A stretch of 41,306 nucleotides of DNA from Duganella levis (GTDB lineage: Bacteria; Pseudomonadota; Gammaproteobacteria; Burkholderiales; Burkholderiaceae_D), in contig NZ_WWCT01000035.1 in NCBI RefSeq assembly GCF_009857605.1, positions 1 to 41,306 of the forward strand. Reading direction: 5' to 3'. The notes under the pieces were generated by a model. The model made no database searches and was not told the origin of the DNA. It saw only the letters and a list, made by a program, of their open reading frames with translations. How positions within the stretch are numbered: position 1 is the first letter of the stretch; the number at the start of each line of letters is the position of its first letter. The translations under genes were made by a program, and so were the position numbers. This document shows positions 32,960 through 41,044 of this stretch, in pieces.

Positions 32960-33523
32960 TCAGCGGACGAGGAAGTTCTTCAACAGTTGGTGGCCGTGTT
33001 CCGACAGGATCGACTCGGGGTGGAACTGCACGCCCTCGATGTCGTATTCCTTGTGTCGCACGCCCATGATTTCACCGTCGTCGGTCCATGCCGTCACTTC
33101 CAGGCAGGACGGCAGCGAGCTGCGCTCGATGGCCAACGAGTGATACCGGATCACTGTGAAGGGAGAAGGGAGGTCTTTGAAGACGCCCACACCCGTATGC
33201 GCGATTAAAGAAGTTTTGCCATGCATGACCTGCTTGGCGCGGATTACCTTGCCGCCGAACGCTTCGCCGATGGCCTGGTGGCCAAGGCACACGCCCAGGA
33301 TCGGCTTCTTGCCGGCGAAGTGCTTCAGCACCTCGATCGAGATACCTGCCTGCGACGGGTCTTTCGGACCCGGCGAAATGCAGATGTGGTCCGGATTCAG
33401 CGCCTCGATCTCCGCAATCGTGATTTCATCATTGCGGTAGACGCGCACGTCTTCACCCAGTTCGCCGAAATACTGCACGATGTTGTAGGTGAAGGAGTCG
33501 TAATTGTCGATCATCAGCAGCAT
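32960..33523 (-). CDS. trpG: Anthranilate synthase glutamine amidotransferase subunit
   Basis: A 187-aa class I glutamine amidotransferase. The nucleophile C79 lies in GVCLGHQAIGE, with H168 and E170 in GVQFHPES. It supplies ammonia to TrpE and, in many proteobacteria, also to PabB for folate. The ATG at 33523 is one base after the trpE stop, with GGGGAG upstream, so E and G are made in balance. An upstream in-frame start would overlap trpE and is unlikely. Confidence 0.97.
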   Translation of the reverse strand: MLLMIDNYDSFTYNIVQYFGELGEDVRVYRNDEITIAEIEALNPDHICISPGPKDPSQAGISIEVLKHFAGKKPILGVCLGHQAIGEAFGGKVIRAKQVMHGKTSLIAHTGVGVFKDLPSPFTVIRYHSLAIERSSLPSCLEVTAWTDDGEIMGVRHKEYDIEGVQFHPESILSEHGHQLLKNFLVR

Positions 33524-33524
33524 G

Positions 33525-35021
33525 TTAGAACTCCCCATCCAGACCATCTTGCACTTGCTCGGCGGCGCGCAGCACAGCACGCGCCTTGTGTTCAGTTTCC
33601 TGCCATTCCATTTCGGCGATCGAGTCGGCGACGATGCCGGCGGCGGCCTGCACGTACAGGTTGCCGTCCTTGATCACGCCGGTGCGGATCGCGATCGCCA
33701 CGTCCATTTCGCCGCCGAACGACAGGTAGCCGCAGGCGCCGCCATAGATGCCGCGCTTGGAGATTTCCAGTTCGTCGATGACTTCCATCGCCCGCACTTT
33801 CGGCGCGCCGGTCAGCGTGCCGGCCGGGAAGGTGGCGCGCAGCACGTCCAGGTTGGACAGGCCGTCTTTCAGCTTGCCCTCGACGTTGGAGACGATGTGC
33901 TGCACATGCGAGTATTTTTCGATGATCAGGCGGTCGGTGACCTTGACGCTGCCGATTTCCGAGATGCGGCCCAGGTCATTGCGCGCCAGGTCGATCAGCA
34001 TCACGTGTTCGGCGATTTCCTTTTGGTCCGCCAGCAGTTCCCTGGCCAGTTCCGCATCGCGTTCCGGCGTGGCGCCGCGCGGGCGGGTGCCGGCGATAGG
34101 ACGCAGCGTGACTTTTTTCTCGCCGTCCGGCGCGGTCTCGTTGCGCACCAAAATCTCCGGCGAGGCGCCGACGATCTGCATGTCGCCGAAATTGTAGAAA
34201 TACATATACGGCGACGGGTTCAGCGAACGCAGCGCGCGGTACAGGCTCAGTGGCGAATCGACATACGGCTTGCGAATGCGCTGGCCGATCTGCACTTGCA
34301 TCAAGTCGCCGGCCAGCACGTATTCGTGGGCCTTGGCGACGGCTTTCAGATAATCTTCTTTGGCGAATTCGCGCACGGCTTCGGTGCGCACCGAGGCGCT
34401 GGTCACCGGCGCTTCGACGCCACGGCGCAGCATGATGCGCAGGTCTTTCAGGCGCTGCTTCGCTTTCGAATACGACTCCGGCTGCGTGGTGTCGGCGTAG
34501 ACGATCAGATACAGCTTGCCGCTCAGGTTATCGATGACGGCCAGTTCCTCGGTCACCATCAGCTGGATGTCGGGCAGGCCCAGATCATCTTTCTGCGCGC
34601 CGTTGGCCAGGGTTTTCTCGATGTGGCGCACGGTGTCGTAGCCGAAGTAGCCGGCCAGGCCGCCGCAGAAGCGCGGCATGCCGGGACGGATCGCCACTTT
34701 AAAGCGCTTCTGGTAGGTCTCGATGAAGTCCAGCGGATTGCCGTCGTGGGTCTCGATCACCGTGCCGTTCTTGACGATCTCGGTGCGGTTGCCGAAGGTG
34801 CGCAGCAGCGTGGTGGCCGGCAGGCCGATGAAGGAGTAGCGGCCGAAACGCTCGCCGCCTACCACCGACTCCAGCAGGAAGGTGTTCTTGCCGGCGTTCT
34901 GGGTCTGCGCCAGTTTGAGGTACAGCGTGAGCGGGGTTTCGAGGTCGGCGAAGGCTTCCGCGATCAACGGGATGCGGTTATAGCCGTCGGTGGCCAACGA
35001 TTTGAATTCGAGTTCGGTCAT
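33525..35021 (-). CDS. trpE: Anthranilate synthase component I
   Basis: A 498-aa chorismate-using enzyme, first of the tryptophan branch. Conserved motifs are PSPYMYFYNFGDMQIVGASP, RPIAGTRPRG, HVMLIDLARND and LTGAPKVRAMEVIDE. Feedback inhibition by tryptophan is expected through the N-terminal LLES-type motif, seen here as FLLESVVGG. The ATG at 35021 (MTELEFKSLATDGYN) is preceded by GGAGAGAA. A Trp-rich leader peptide and attenuator lie between it and gph. Confidence 0.97.
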   Translation of the reverse strand: MTELEFKSLATDGYNRIPLIAEAFADLETPLTLYLKLAQTQNAGKNTFLLESVVGGERFGRYSFIGLPATTLLRTFGNRTEIVKNGTVIETHDGNPLDFIETYQKRFKVAIRPGMPRFCGGLAGYFGYDTVRHIEKTLANGAQKDDLGLPDIQLMVTEELAVIDNLSGKLYLIVYADTTQPESYSKAKQRLKDLRIMLRRGVEAPVTSASVRTEAVREFAKEDYLKAVAKAHEYVLAGDLMQVQIGQRIRKPYVDSPLSLYRALRSLNPSPYMYFYNFGDMQIVGASPEILVRNETAPDGEKKVTLRPIAGTRPRGATPERDAELARELLADQKEIAEHVMLIDLARNDLGRISEIGSVKVTDRLIIEKYSHVQHIVSNVEGKLKDGLSNLDVLRATFPAGTLTGAPKVRAMEVIDELEISKRGIYGGACGYLSFGGEMDVAIAIRTGVIKDGNLYVQAAAGIVADSIAEMEWQETEHKARAVLRAAEQVQDGLDGEF

Positions 35022-35073
35022 ATCTTCTCTCCATGCCGCCGGAATAAGGAGGTGTGCCAGCGGTGGTGTGTTC

Positions 35074-35103
35074 AAAAAACCTGTCGCGCATGGGAATGCG
35101 GAC
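35074..35103 (-). terminator. trp attenuator terminator
   Basis: Read leftward, GTCCGCAT and ATGCGCGAC form a stem (one bulged C) around TCCC, followed by AGG and six T. It lies about 19 bases after the leader-peptide stop and before trpE. Ribosome stalling at the Trp codons would favour an alternative pairing and read-through. Confidence 0.75.
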
Positions 35104-35121
35104 GAGAGCAATCAATTCGGC

Positions 35122-35208
35122 TTAGTTTTGCCAGGATTGCCAGCGTCGCCAAAGCCAGGCCTCAATCGAGCCTGTTTGGTTGACGGTGTGTTTTTTGGTG
35201 AGAGACAT
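35122..35208 (-). CDS. trpL: Tryptophan operon leader peptide
   Basis: A 28-codon frame read leftward from the ATG at 35206-35208 to a TAA at 35122-35124. It holds four Trp codons within nine (WLWRRWQSW near the C-terminus). Together with the following terminator hairpin this is a textbook attenuation leader: when charged tRNA-Trp is scarce the ribosome stalls and transcription continues into trpE. It lies only 27 bases after the gph stop, so its promoter is either inside gph or upstream of rpe. Confidence 0.85.
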   Translation of the reverse strand: MSLTKKHTVNQTGSIEAWLWRRWQSWQN

Positions 35209-35235
35209 TTCGGTCAGGTTTGGTTCAGCTAACGG

Positions 35236-35919
35236 TTAATTATGCGAACGGATCAGGCTTGCCGCTTCTAGCAGCGTATTAACTATACCATCGGAATCGA
35301 TGTCGTGTATAGACTCTCCGTGGTTATAACCATATGGCACGGTCAGCACCGGGCAGCCGGCGGCGCGCGCGGCCTGGGCGTCGTTGGAGGAGTCGCCGAT
35401 GGCCACCACCTGCGACGGCGGCAGGTCGAAGTCGGCGCACACGGTTTGCAGCGGCAGCGGGTCCGGCTTCTTGCGCGGCAGCGAGTCACCGCCGTAGACC
35501 ACCTCGAAAAAGCCGTTCAGGCCTTTCTGCTTCAGCAGCGGCGTGGTGAAGGCGATTGGCTTGTTGGTCACGCAGGCCAGGCGCAAGCCTTGCGCCTGCA
35601 TCGCGGTCAGGCCGGCGATCACGTCCGGATACAGCACGCTGTGGTTGCCGTTGATGCTCAGGTAGTGGCGCTGGTAGGCATCCATCGCTTGCGCAAACAC
35701 TGCCTCGATGCGGTCCGCGTCCCAATCCAGCGCCAGGACGGAGCGGATCAGGTTTTCCGAGCCTTTGCCGACCATCAGCGCGATTTGCTGCTGCGTGATC
35801 GGACCCAGGCCCAGTTCCGCGCGCATGCCGTTGATCGCGACATGGAAGTCGGGGATCGTGTCCAGCATGGTGCCGTCGAGGTCAATGATTGCGGCGCGCA
35901 CGCCTGCCAGTACGCTCAT
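35236..35919 (-). CDS. gph: Phosphoglycolate phosphatase
   Basis: A 227-aa HAD-superfamily phosphatase. Motif I DLDGTMLDT near residue 13 contains the nucleophilic aspartate, CVTNKP is motif II, and KKPDP with VAIGDSSND are motifs III and IV. It removes phosphoglycolate formed by DNA repair or photorespiration-like reactions. It starts two bases after the rpe stop (TAAGAATG), so the two are one unit. The rpe-gph-trpE arrangement is common in beta- and gammaproteobacteria. Confidence 0.94.
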   Translation of the reverse strand: MSVLAGVRAAIIDLDGTMLDTIPDFHVAINGMRAELGLGPITQQQIALMVGKGSENLIRSVLALDWDADRIEAVFAQAMDAYQRHYLSINGNHSVLYPDVIAGLTAMQAQGLRLACVTNKPIAFTTPLLKQKGLNGFFEVVYGGDSLPRKKPDPLPLQTVCADFDLPPSQVVAIGDSSNDAQAARAAGCPVLTVPYGYNHGESIHDIDSDGIVNTLLEAASLIRSHN

Positions 35920-35921
35920 TC

Positions 35922-36587
35922 TTATGCCTTGGCCAGGTTGGCGCGCATGGCGTCGATCACGGCCTTGTAGTCCGGCTGGCCGAAGATGGCGGAACCGGCC
36001 ACGAAGGTGTCGGCGCCGGCGGCAGCGGCAGCGGCGATGTTGTCGATCTTGATGCCGCCGTCCACTTCCAGCAGGATGTCGCGGCCGGAGTCGTCGATCA
36101 GGCGGCGCGCTTCAGCGATTTTCTTCAGCGCGTGCGGAATGAAGGACTGGCCGCCGAAGCCCGGGTTGACCGACATGATCAGGATCATGTCGATCTTGTC
36201 CATCACGTGTTCGAGGTAGCTCAGCGGCGTGGCCGGGTTGAACACCAGGCCGGCCTTGCAGCCGTGGTCGCGGATCAGTTGCAGCGAGCGGTCGATGTGG
36301 TCCGACGCTTCCGGGTGGAAGGTGATGATGTTGGCGCCGGCCTTGGCGAAGTCGGGGATGATGCGGTCGACCGGCTTGACCATCAGGTGCACATCGATCG
36401 GCACCTCCACGTGCGGACGGATCGCCTGGCACACTAGCGGGCCGATGGTCAGGTTGGGAACATAATGGTTGTCCATCACGTCAAAGTGGATCATGTCGGC
36501 GCCGGCCGATACGACGTTGCGTACTTCTTCACCCAGGCGGGCGAAGTCGGCGGACAGGATGCTGGGAGCGATGCGGAAAGTGGTCAT
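35922..36587 (-). CDS. rpe: Ribulose-phosphate 3-epimerase
   Basis: A 221-aa TIM-barrel enzyme of the pentose phosphate pathway, converting ribulose 5-phosphate and xylulose 5-phosphate. Motifs are APSILSADFARLGEE, MIHFDVMDNHYVPNLTIGP, VDVHLM-type IDVHLMV and SVNPGFGGQSF. The ATG at 36587 is chosen over an upstream frame because it gives the conserved N-terminus. The ribosome site is weak. It leads the rpe-gph-trp gene string. Confidence 0.96.
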   Translation of the reverse strand: MTTFRIAPSILSADFARLGEEVRNVVSAGADMIHFDVMDNHYVPNLTIGPLVCQAIRPHVEVPIDVHLMVKPVDRIIPDFAKAGANIITFHPEASDHIDRSLQLIRDHGCKAGLVFNPATPLSYLEHVMDKIDMILIMSVNPGFGGQSFIPHALKKIAEARRLIDDSGRDILLEVDGGIKIDNIAAAAAAGADTFVAGSAIFGQPDYKAVIDAMRANLAKA

Positions 36588-36745
36588 GGCTTTGGGCTGG
36601 CATTGAAAAAGATGCGTTATTTTACGCTGGTCCACGCCATTGCGCCTGTTTTCAGGTGCGCCGTCCTTGCATACAGGGCGGATTTGCGGTGCAATGGATG
36701 CTTGATGATATATGATCGCCAAGCTTGCTTTTTAGAGGAATGTTG

Positions 36746-37120
36746 ATGCCCACTTATGAATTTACCGTGTCGGTCAGAACCCAGTACCTGCCGGACCAGT
36801 CGGACCCGGAACGCACTAATTTTGTGTTTACGTACTCGATTACGATCAAAAACACCGGCACGGTGGCGGCGCAGCTGATCTCGCGCCACTGGGTGATCAC
36901 GGACGCCAACAACCATGTGGAAGAAGTGCGCGGACTGGGCGTGGTCGGCCATCAACCGCTGCTGCAGCCGGGCGAGGTGTTCGAATACACCAGCGGCGCC
37001 GCGCTGCAAACCACGCAGGGTTCGATGGTCGGCGAATATTTCTGCGTGGCCGAGGATGGTCACCAGTTCGAAGTCAAAATCCCGGAATTCGTGCTGTCGC
37101 TGCCGCGCACGCTGCATTGA
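36746..37120 (+). CDS. apaG: ApaG domain protein
   Basis: A 124-aa protein with the ApaG fibronectin-like fold: YEFTVSVRTQYLPDQSDP, FTYSITIKNTGT, SRHWVITDANN and GEYFCVAEDG. ApaG proteins are linked to divalent cations and stress tolerance, and the exact role is unsettled. AGAGGA lies six bases before the ATG at 36746. It is transcribed divergently from rpe. Confidence 0.95.
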   Translation: MPTYEFTVSVRTQYLPDQSDPERTNFVFTYSITIKNTGTVAAQLISRHWVITDANNHVEEVRGLGVVGHQPLLQPGEVFEYTSGAALQTTQGSMVGEYFCVAEDGHQFEVKIPEFVLSLPRTLH

Positions 37121-37125
37121 TCAGA

Positions 37126-37209
37126 TTATTTCTTGCCCTTCATGGTCCACCAGACGATGAACACCAGCAGGAAAAACGCCACGCCCGCTTCCACCATTAA
37201 TACCCACAT
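37126..37209 (-). CDS. Small single-pass membrane protein (27 aa)
   Basis: A 27-residue frame with AAAGGA five bases before the ATG. A hydrophobic helix (VAFFLLVFIVWW) occupies the middle, followed by a basic tail (MKGKK), so the C-terminus should face the cytoplasm. Its start codon is only 11 bases from the mltA start on the opposite strand, and its stop is five bases from the apaG stop. The function is unknown. Composition and the good ribosome site argue that it is real. Confidence 0.6.
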   Translation of the reverse strand: MWVLMVEAGVAFFLLVFIVWWTMKGKK

Positions 37210-37220
37210 AGTTATCCTTT

Positions 37221-38450
37221 ATGTTATCTCCACGTCGTAGTCTACCTGTTTCGCTGAGCGTCGTCGCGCTTGCGCTGGCCGCTTGTACTTCCACGCCGCT
37301 GCCGCCTGAAAAGCCGGCCGAACCGGTGCCGCCGGTGTTTGTGCCGGTGCCGCCGGTCGCGCCCGTGCCGCCAACCCCAACGCCGCCGGCCCAGCCGCCC
37401 AAGCCGGGCGCGCTGCAAATGGTGCCGGCCACCTTCGCGCAGCTGCCGGGCTGGGAGCGCGATGATTTGCGCGCCGCCTGGCCGGCTTTCACCTCCTCAT
37501 GCTCGGTGCTGATCAAGCAGGCGCTGTGGAAGGAGCCGTGCACCGTGGCCCGCACCGTCAACGGCAACGATGACAAAGCCATCCGCACCTTCTTCGAAGC
37601 CTTCCTGGAGCCGAACCAGGTGATCGCCCCCGACGGCGCCACCGACGGCCTGATCACCGGCTACTACGAGCCGCTGCTGCACGGCGCCCGCAAGAAGGGC
37701 GGCCCGTACCAGACGCCGTTGTACAAGGTGCCGGACGATATGCTGACCATCGACCTGGCCAGCGTCTATCCGGAGCTGAAGGGCATGCGCCTGCGCGGCA
37801 AGCTGGTGGGCAAGAAGGTGGTGCCGTATTCCACCCGCGCCGATATCGAATCGGCCAATTTCAGCGCCAAGGAGCTGCTGTGGGTGGATGACCCGGTGGA
37901 ATCGTTCTTCCTGCAGGTGCAGGGTTCGGGCCGCGTGCAACTGAGCGACACCGGCGAAACCGTGCGCGTGGCGTATGCCGACCAGAACGGCCAGCCGTAT
38001 AAATCGATCGGCAAGTATCTGGTAGAGAGGGGCGAGCTGACGCTGGAACAGGCTTCGGCGCAAGGCATCAAGGCATGGATCGCCGGCCATCCAACCCGCA
38101 TGCAGGAGCTGTTCAACGTCAATCCGAGCTATGTGTTCTTTAAAGAGGAGCGCTTGCCGGACCCGAAAGTGGGGCCGAAAGGTTCGCTGGGCGTGGCGTT
38201 GACGCCGCAACGTTCGGTGGCCATCGACGCCACCCAGCTGCCGCAGGGCGCGCCGGTGTTCCTGTCCACCACCCAGCCGAACAGCGATATTCCGCTGCAG
38301 CGGCTGGTGATGGCGCAGGATACGGGCGGCGCGATCCGTGGCGCGATCCGGGTCGACTACTTCTTTGGCTTCGGCGCCGAGGCGGCCGAGAACGCGGGCC
38401 GCATGAAGCAGCGCGGCGCGATCTGGGTGCTGCTGCCGAAGAAGTTTTAA
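37221..38450 (+). CDS. mltA: Membrane-bound lytic murein transglycosylase A
   Basis: A 409-aa lipoprotein. The signal peptide ends in a lipobox LALAAC (Cys22), placing it in the outer membrane. A long Pro-rich linker (about 25-65) follows. The MltA core has GLITGYYEP, FFLQVQGSGRV and the 3D domain with MAQDTGGAIRG, containing the catalytic aspartate. It cleaves peptidoglycan to 1,6-anhydromuropeptides. No ribosome binding site precedes the ATG, and the upstream bases serve the divergent 27-aa gene. Its stop overlaps that of the stress protein gene. Confidence 0.95.
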   Translation: MLSPRRSLPVSLSVVALALAACTSTPLPPEKPAEPVPPVFVPVPPVAPVPPTPTPPAQPPKPGALQMVPATFAQLPGWERDDLRAAWPAFTSSCSVLIKQALWKEPCTVARTVNGNDDKAIRTFFEAFLEPNQVIAPDGATDGLITGYYEPLLHGARKKGGPYQTPLYKVPDDMLTIDLASVYPELKGMRLRGKLVGKKVVPYSTRADIESANFSAKELLWVDDPVESFFLQVQGSGRVQLSDTGETVRVAYADQNGQPYKSIGKYLVERGELTLEQASAQGIKAWIAGHPTRMQELFNVNPSYVFFKEERLPDPKVGPKGSLGVALTPQRSVAIDATQLPQGAPVFLSTTQPNSDIPLQRLVMAQDTGGAIRGAIRVDYFFGFGAEAAENAGRMKQRGAIWVLLPKKF

Positions 38451-38884
38451 CGCAATACCAGAACGGGCAGCGTGGTGTGCGACAGCACGCTCTGGGTTTC
38501 GCTGCCCATCAACAGCTTGCTCAGGCCCGAGCGGCCGTGCGACGCCATCATGATCAGGTCGCAGCCGTGCTTCTCGGCGGCTGCCACAATCTCTTCATAG
38601 GGATTGGGCGACATCGCAATAATCCCCTCAAATGGAATCCCTGCCGCATTGGCGGCCGCCGCCACCCGCTCGATATGGGCGCGGGCGGCGTCCTGCATCT
38701 GGGTTTCGTACTGGCCGGCGTCGATCACGGCGCCACTGTCGCCCAGCGATGGCAGCAGCAGCGGCTGGATCACCGTCAGCGCCGTGATGCGCGACTGGTG
38801 CAGGCGGGCGAATTCCACCGCAATCGCGGTGGCTTTGTCGGACAGCTCGGAGCCGTCCGTCGGCAGCAGTATGGATTTGAACAT
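38447..38884 (-). CDS. Universal stress protein (UspA family)
   Basis: A 145-aa single-domain Usp. The N-terminal strand FKSILLPTDGSELSDKA and the ATP-binding loop ASHGRSGLSKLLMGSETQSV near the C-terminus are typical. The loop has the form A-x2-G-x9-GS, so nucleotide binding is likely. AGGAG lies upstream of the ATG. It is convergent with mltA and probably monocistronic. Confidence 0.95.
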   Translation of the reverse strand: MFKSILLPTDGSELSDKATAIAVEFARLHQSRITALTVIQPLLLPSLGDSGAVIDAGQYETQMQDAARAHIERVAAAANAAGIPFEGIIAMSPNPYEEIVAAAEKHGCDLIMMASHGRSGLSKLLMGSETQSVLSHTTLPVLVLR

Positions 38885-38917
38885 GGCTAACTCCTGTCAT
38901 TGAACACTGGAGCCAGC

Positions 38918-40198
38918 CTACTGGCTAGTCAGCTTTTCTGGCGCACGGATGGCCACAGCCAGGACGATCATCAGCACGACGGCGCCGGCCGCCACGCAGG
39001 CCAGGCCGGTGCGGATGCTGAAATGTTCGCCGAGGTAGCCGCCGGCCAGCGCGCCGAGCGGCGCAATCGCCCCGGTCAGGAAGCGCATGGTCGACATCAT
39101 GCGACCCAGGTAGGCGTCCGGCGTGACCTTCTGGCGCAGCGTGGTGTAGGGCAGCAGGAACAGCATCACGCCGCAATCGAGGAAGTAGGACACGATGGCG
39201 CAAGCCGACGCGCTGCCCACGGGAGAACCGAACAGATTGGGTGGTATCAACGGCATGACGATATACGCCACGGTGCACAGTCCCATGCCGACCAGCATCG
39301 CGCCGGTCGGGCCATAACGATTGCTGAGCGGCTTGAGCAGCAGCGAACTGGTCAGCACGCCGAAGCCGCCGGCCATCTGCACCGCGCCCAGCATGCCGGC
39401 GCTCATGCCCAGTTCGCGCGTGGAAAAAATCACACTCAGCGCCACAAAGCCATAAAACAGCATATGCCAGCAGCCCGAGGCCCAGGCCAGCGCGCGCAGC
39501 AGCGGCTGGCGCCAGATGAACAGGATGCCGTCGTGGATGTCGCGCAGCGGATGCTTGTTGGACGGCGGCGGCTTGGGATCGTTGGCCTTCAGCTTGCGCA
39601 ACAGCCCGATCGAGACCAGGAAGCCGATGGCGTTCAGCAGCACCGCGTAGGGCGCGGTCAGCCACTGGATCAGCAGGCCGGCAAAGCCGGGCGCCACCAG
39701 GCGGGCGATGGAGTCGGTGGCGGTGAACTTGGATTGGGCGTCGGTTAGCTTGTCGCGGCCGATCATATTGGTCAGGAACACCTGTTCGGCGCCACCGCCC
39801 ACCACCGCGCAGGCGCCGGAGATGAACGACACCGCATACATCCACTCCACCGTCAGCAGGCCCAGCCACCATGCCAGCGGGATGCTGGCCAGGGACGTGG
39901 CCTGGATCGCCTTGCTGGCCAGCAGGATCGGCAGCTTGCGGTTGCGGTCGAGGAAAACGCCGGCGGGCAGGGCCAGCAGCGCAAACGGCAGCGCCGCCGC
40001 CGCGCCCATCATGCCCATCTGCGCCGGCGAGGCTTTTAATAGCAGCACCGCACACAGGGGCAGCGCCAGTCCGCTGATATAGCTGCCGAAGCCATTCAGG
40101 ATGGCGCTCGACCAGTAACGGCGGAAATCGCCGTTGCGCATCAATTCGTCGTTGCGGAGGGCGTTAAGAATGGGAGGCTCTTTAGTGCGGGTTGCCAA
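38918..40198 (-). CDS. MFS transporter (EntS/MFS_3-like)
   Basis: A 426-aa transporter with about twelve hydrophobic segments. FRRYWSSAILNGFGSYISGLALPL is the first helix region, LPAGVFLDRNRK the cytoplasmic loop signature after helix 2, and a second LLLKPLSNRYGP loop lies in the other half. It resembles MFS_3 members that export siderophores or drugs. The substrate is unknown. The start is uncertain: a TTG at 40198 gives the stated length, and an ATG at 40141 (MRNGDFRRYW) is a good alternative. Confidence 0.88.
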   Translation of the reverse strand: MATRTKEPPILNALRNDELMRNGDFRRYWSSAILNGFGSYISGLALPLCAVLLLKASPAQMGMMGAAAALPFALLALPAGVFLDRNRKLPILLASKAIQATSLASIPLAWWLGLLTVEWMYAVSFISGACAVVGGGAEQVFLTNMIGRDKLTDAQSKFTATDSIARLVAPGFAGLLIQWLTAPYAVLLNAIGFLVSIGLLRKLKANDPKPPPSNKHPLRDIHDGILFIWRQPLLRALAWASGCWHMLFYGFVALSVIFSTRELGMSAGMLGAVQMAGGFGVLTSSLLLKPLSNRYGPTGAMLVGMGLCTVAYIVMPLIPPNLFGSPVGSASACAIVSYFLDCGVMLFLLPYTTLRQKVTPDAYLGRMMSTMRFLTGAIAPLGALAGGYLGEHFSIRTGLACVAAGAVVLMIVLAVAIRAPEKLTSQ

Positions 40199-40267
40199 AT
40201 TTCAATCATACCAGCGCCGGAGATAGGCGCTACAATCGGCCGGTAAATTTTCCACCTGGAGGAACGT

Positions 40268-41044
40268 ATGCCATATGAAGACCTGATCGTTGAAGTGCAC
40301 GACAAAGTAGCCCTGATCCGTCTGAATCGTCCGAAGGCGCTGAATGCGCTCAACGACAATATGATGAACGAGCTGGGCGACGCCTTATATAAGTTCGATG
40401 CCGACCCGGTCATCGGTTGCATCGTGCTGACCGGCAGCGAGAAAGCGTTTGCCGCCGGCGCCGACATCGCGGCCATGGTGGACTACACCTACCCGGATAC
40501 CCATCGCGACAACTATATAGGCCGCAACTGGGAGCACATCCTGCGCATTCGCAAGCCGGTGGTGGGCGCCGTAGCCGGCTACGCGCTGGGCGGCGGCTGC
40601 GAGCTGGCCATGATGTGCGACTTCCTGATCGCTGCGGACAACGCCAAGTTTGGCCAGCCGGAAATCAAGGTTGGCGTCACGCCGGGCGCCGGCGGCACCC
40701 AGCGCCTGCCGCGTGCCATCGGCAAGGCCAAGGCCATGGACCTGCTGCTGACCGCCCGTACCATTGATGCCGCCGAAGCCGAGCGCATCGGCCTGGTGTC
40801 GCGCGTAGTGCCGGCCGATAAGCTGCTGGAAGAAGTGCTGACCGCAGCCAAGCAGATCGCCGCCATGCCGACTTCGGTGGCCATGCAGATCAAGGATGCG
40901 GTCAACCGCGCCTTTGAAACCACGCTGTCGCAAGGCGTGGCATATGAGCGCCAGTTGTTCCAGTCCGGCTTCGGCACGCCTGCGCAAAAAGAGGGCATGA
41001 AAGCTTTTCTCGAAAAGCGCTTGCCAAACTTCGAGGGGCTTTGA
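40268..41044 (+). CDS. Enoyl-CoA hydratase
   Basis: A 258-aa crotonase-family enzyme. ALNALNDNMMNEL, FAAGADIAAM (oxyanion hole), GYALGGGCELAMMCD and FGQPEIKVGVTPGAGGTQRLPR hold the two expected catalytic glutamates, so hydratase activity in beta-oxidation is likely. GGAGG lies five bases before the ATG. It stands alone, directly upstream of the rRNA leader on the same strand. Confidence 0.94.
   Translation: MPYEDLIVEVHDKVALIRLNRPKALNALNDNMMNELGDALYKFDADPVIGCIVLTGSEKAFAAGADIAAMVDYTYPDTHRDNYIGRNWEHILRIRKPVVGAVAGYALGGGCELAMMCDFLIAADNAKFGQPEIKVGVTPGAGGTQRLPRAIGKAKAMDLLLTARTIDAAEAERIGLVSRVVPADKLLEEVLTAAKQIAAMPTSVAMQIKDAVNRAFETTLSQGVAYERQLFQSGFGTPAQKEGMKAFLEKRLPNFEGL

Noticed and set aside
33504..35183. 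A 559-codon open frame on the plus strand
   Set aside because: It lies antisense to trpE and has typical shadow composition (H, R, Q, V rich). trpE has all family motifs.
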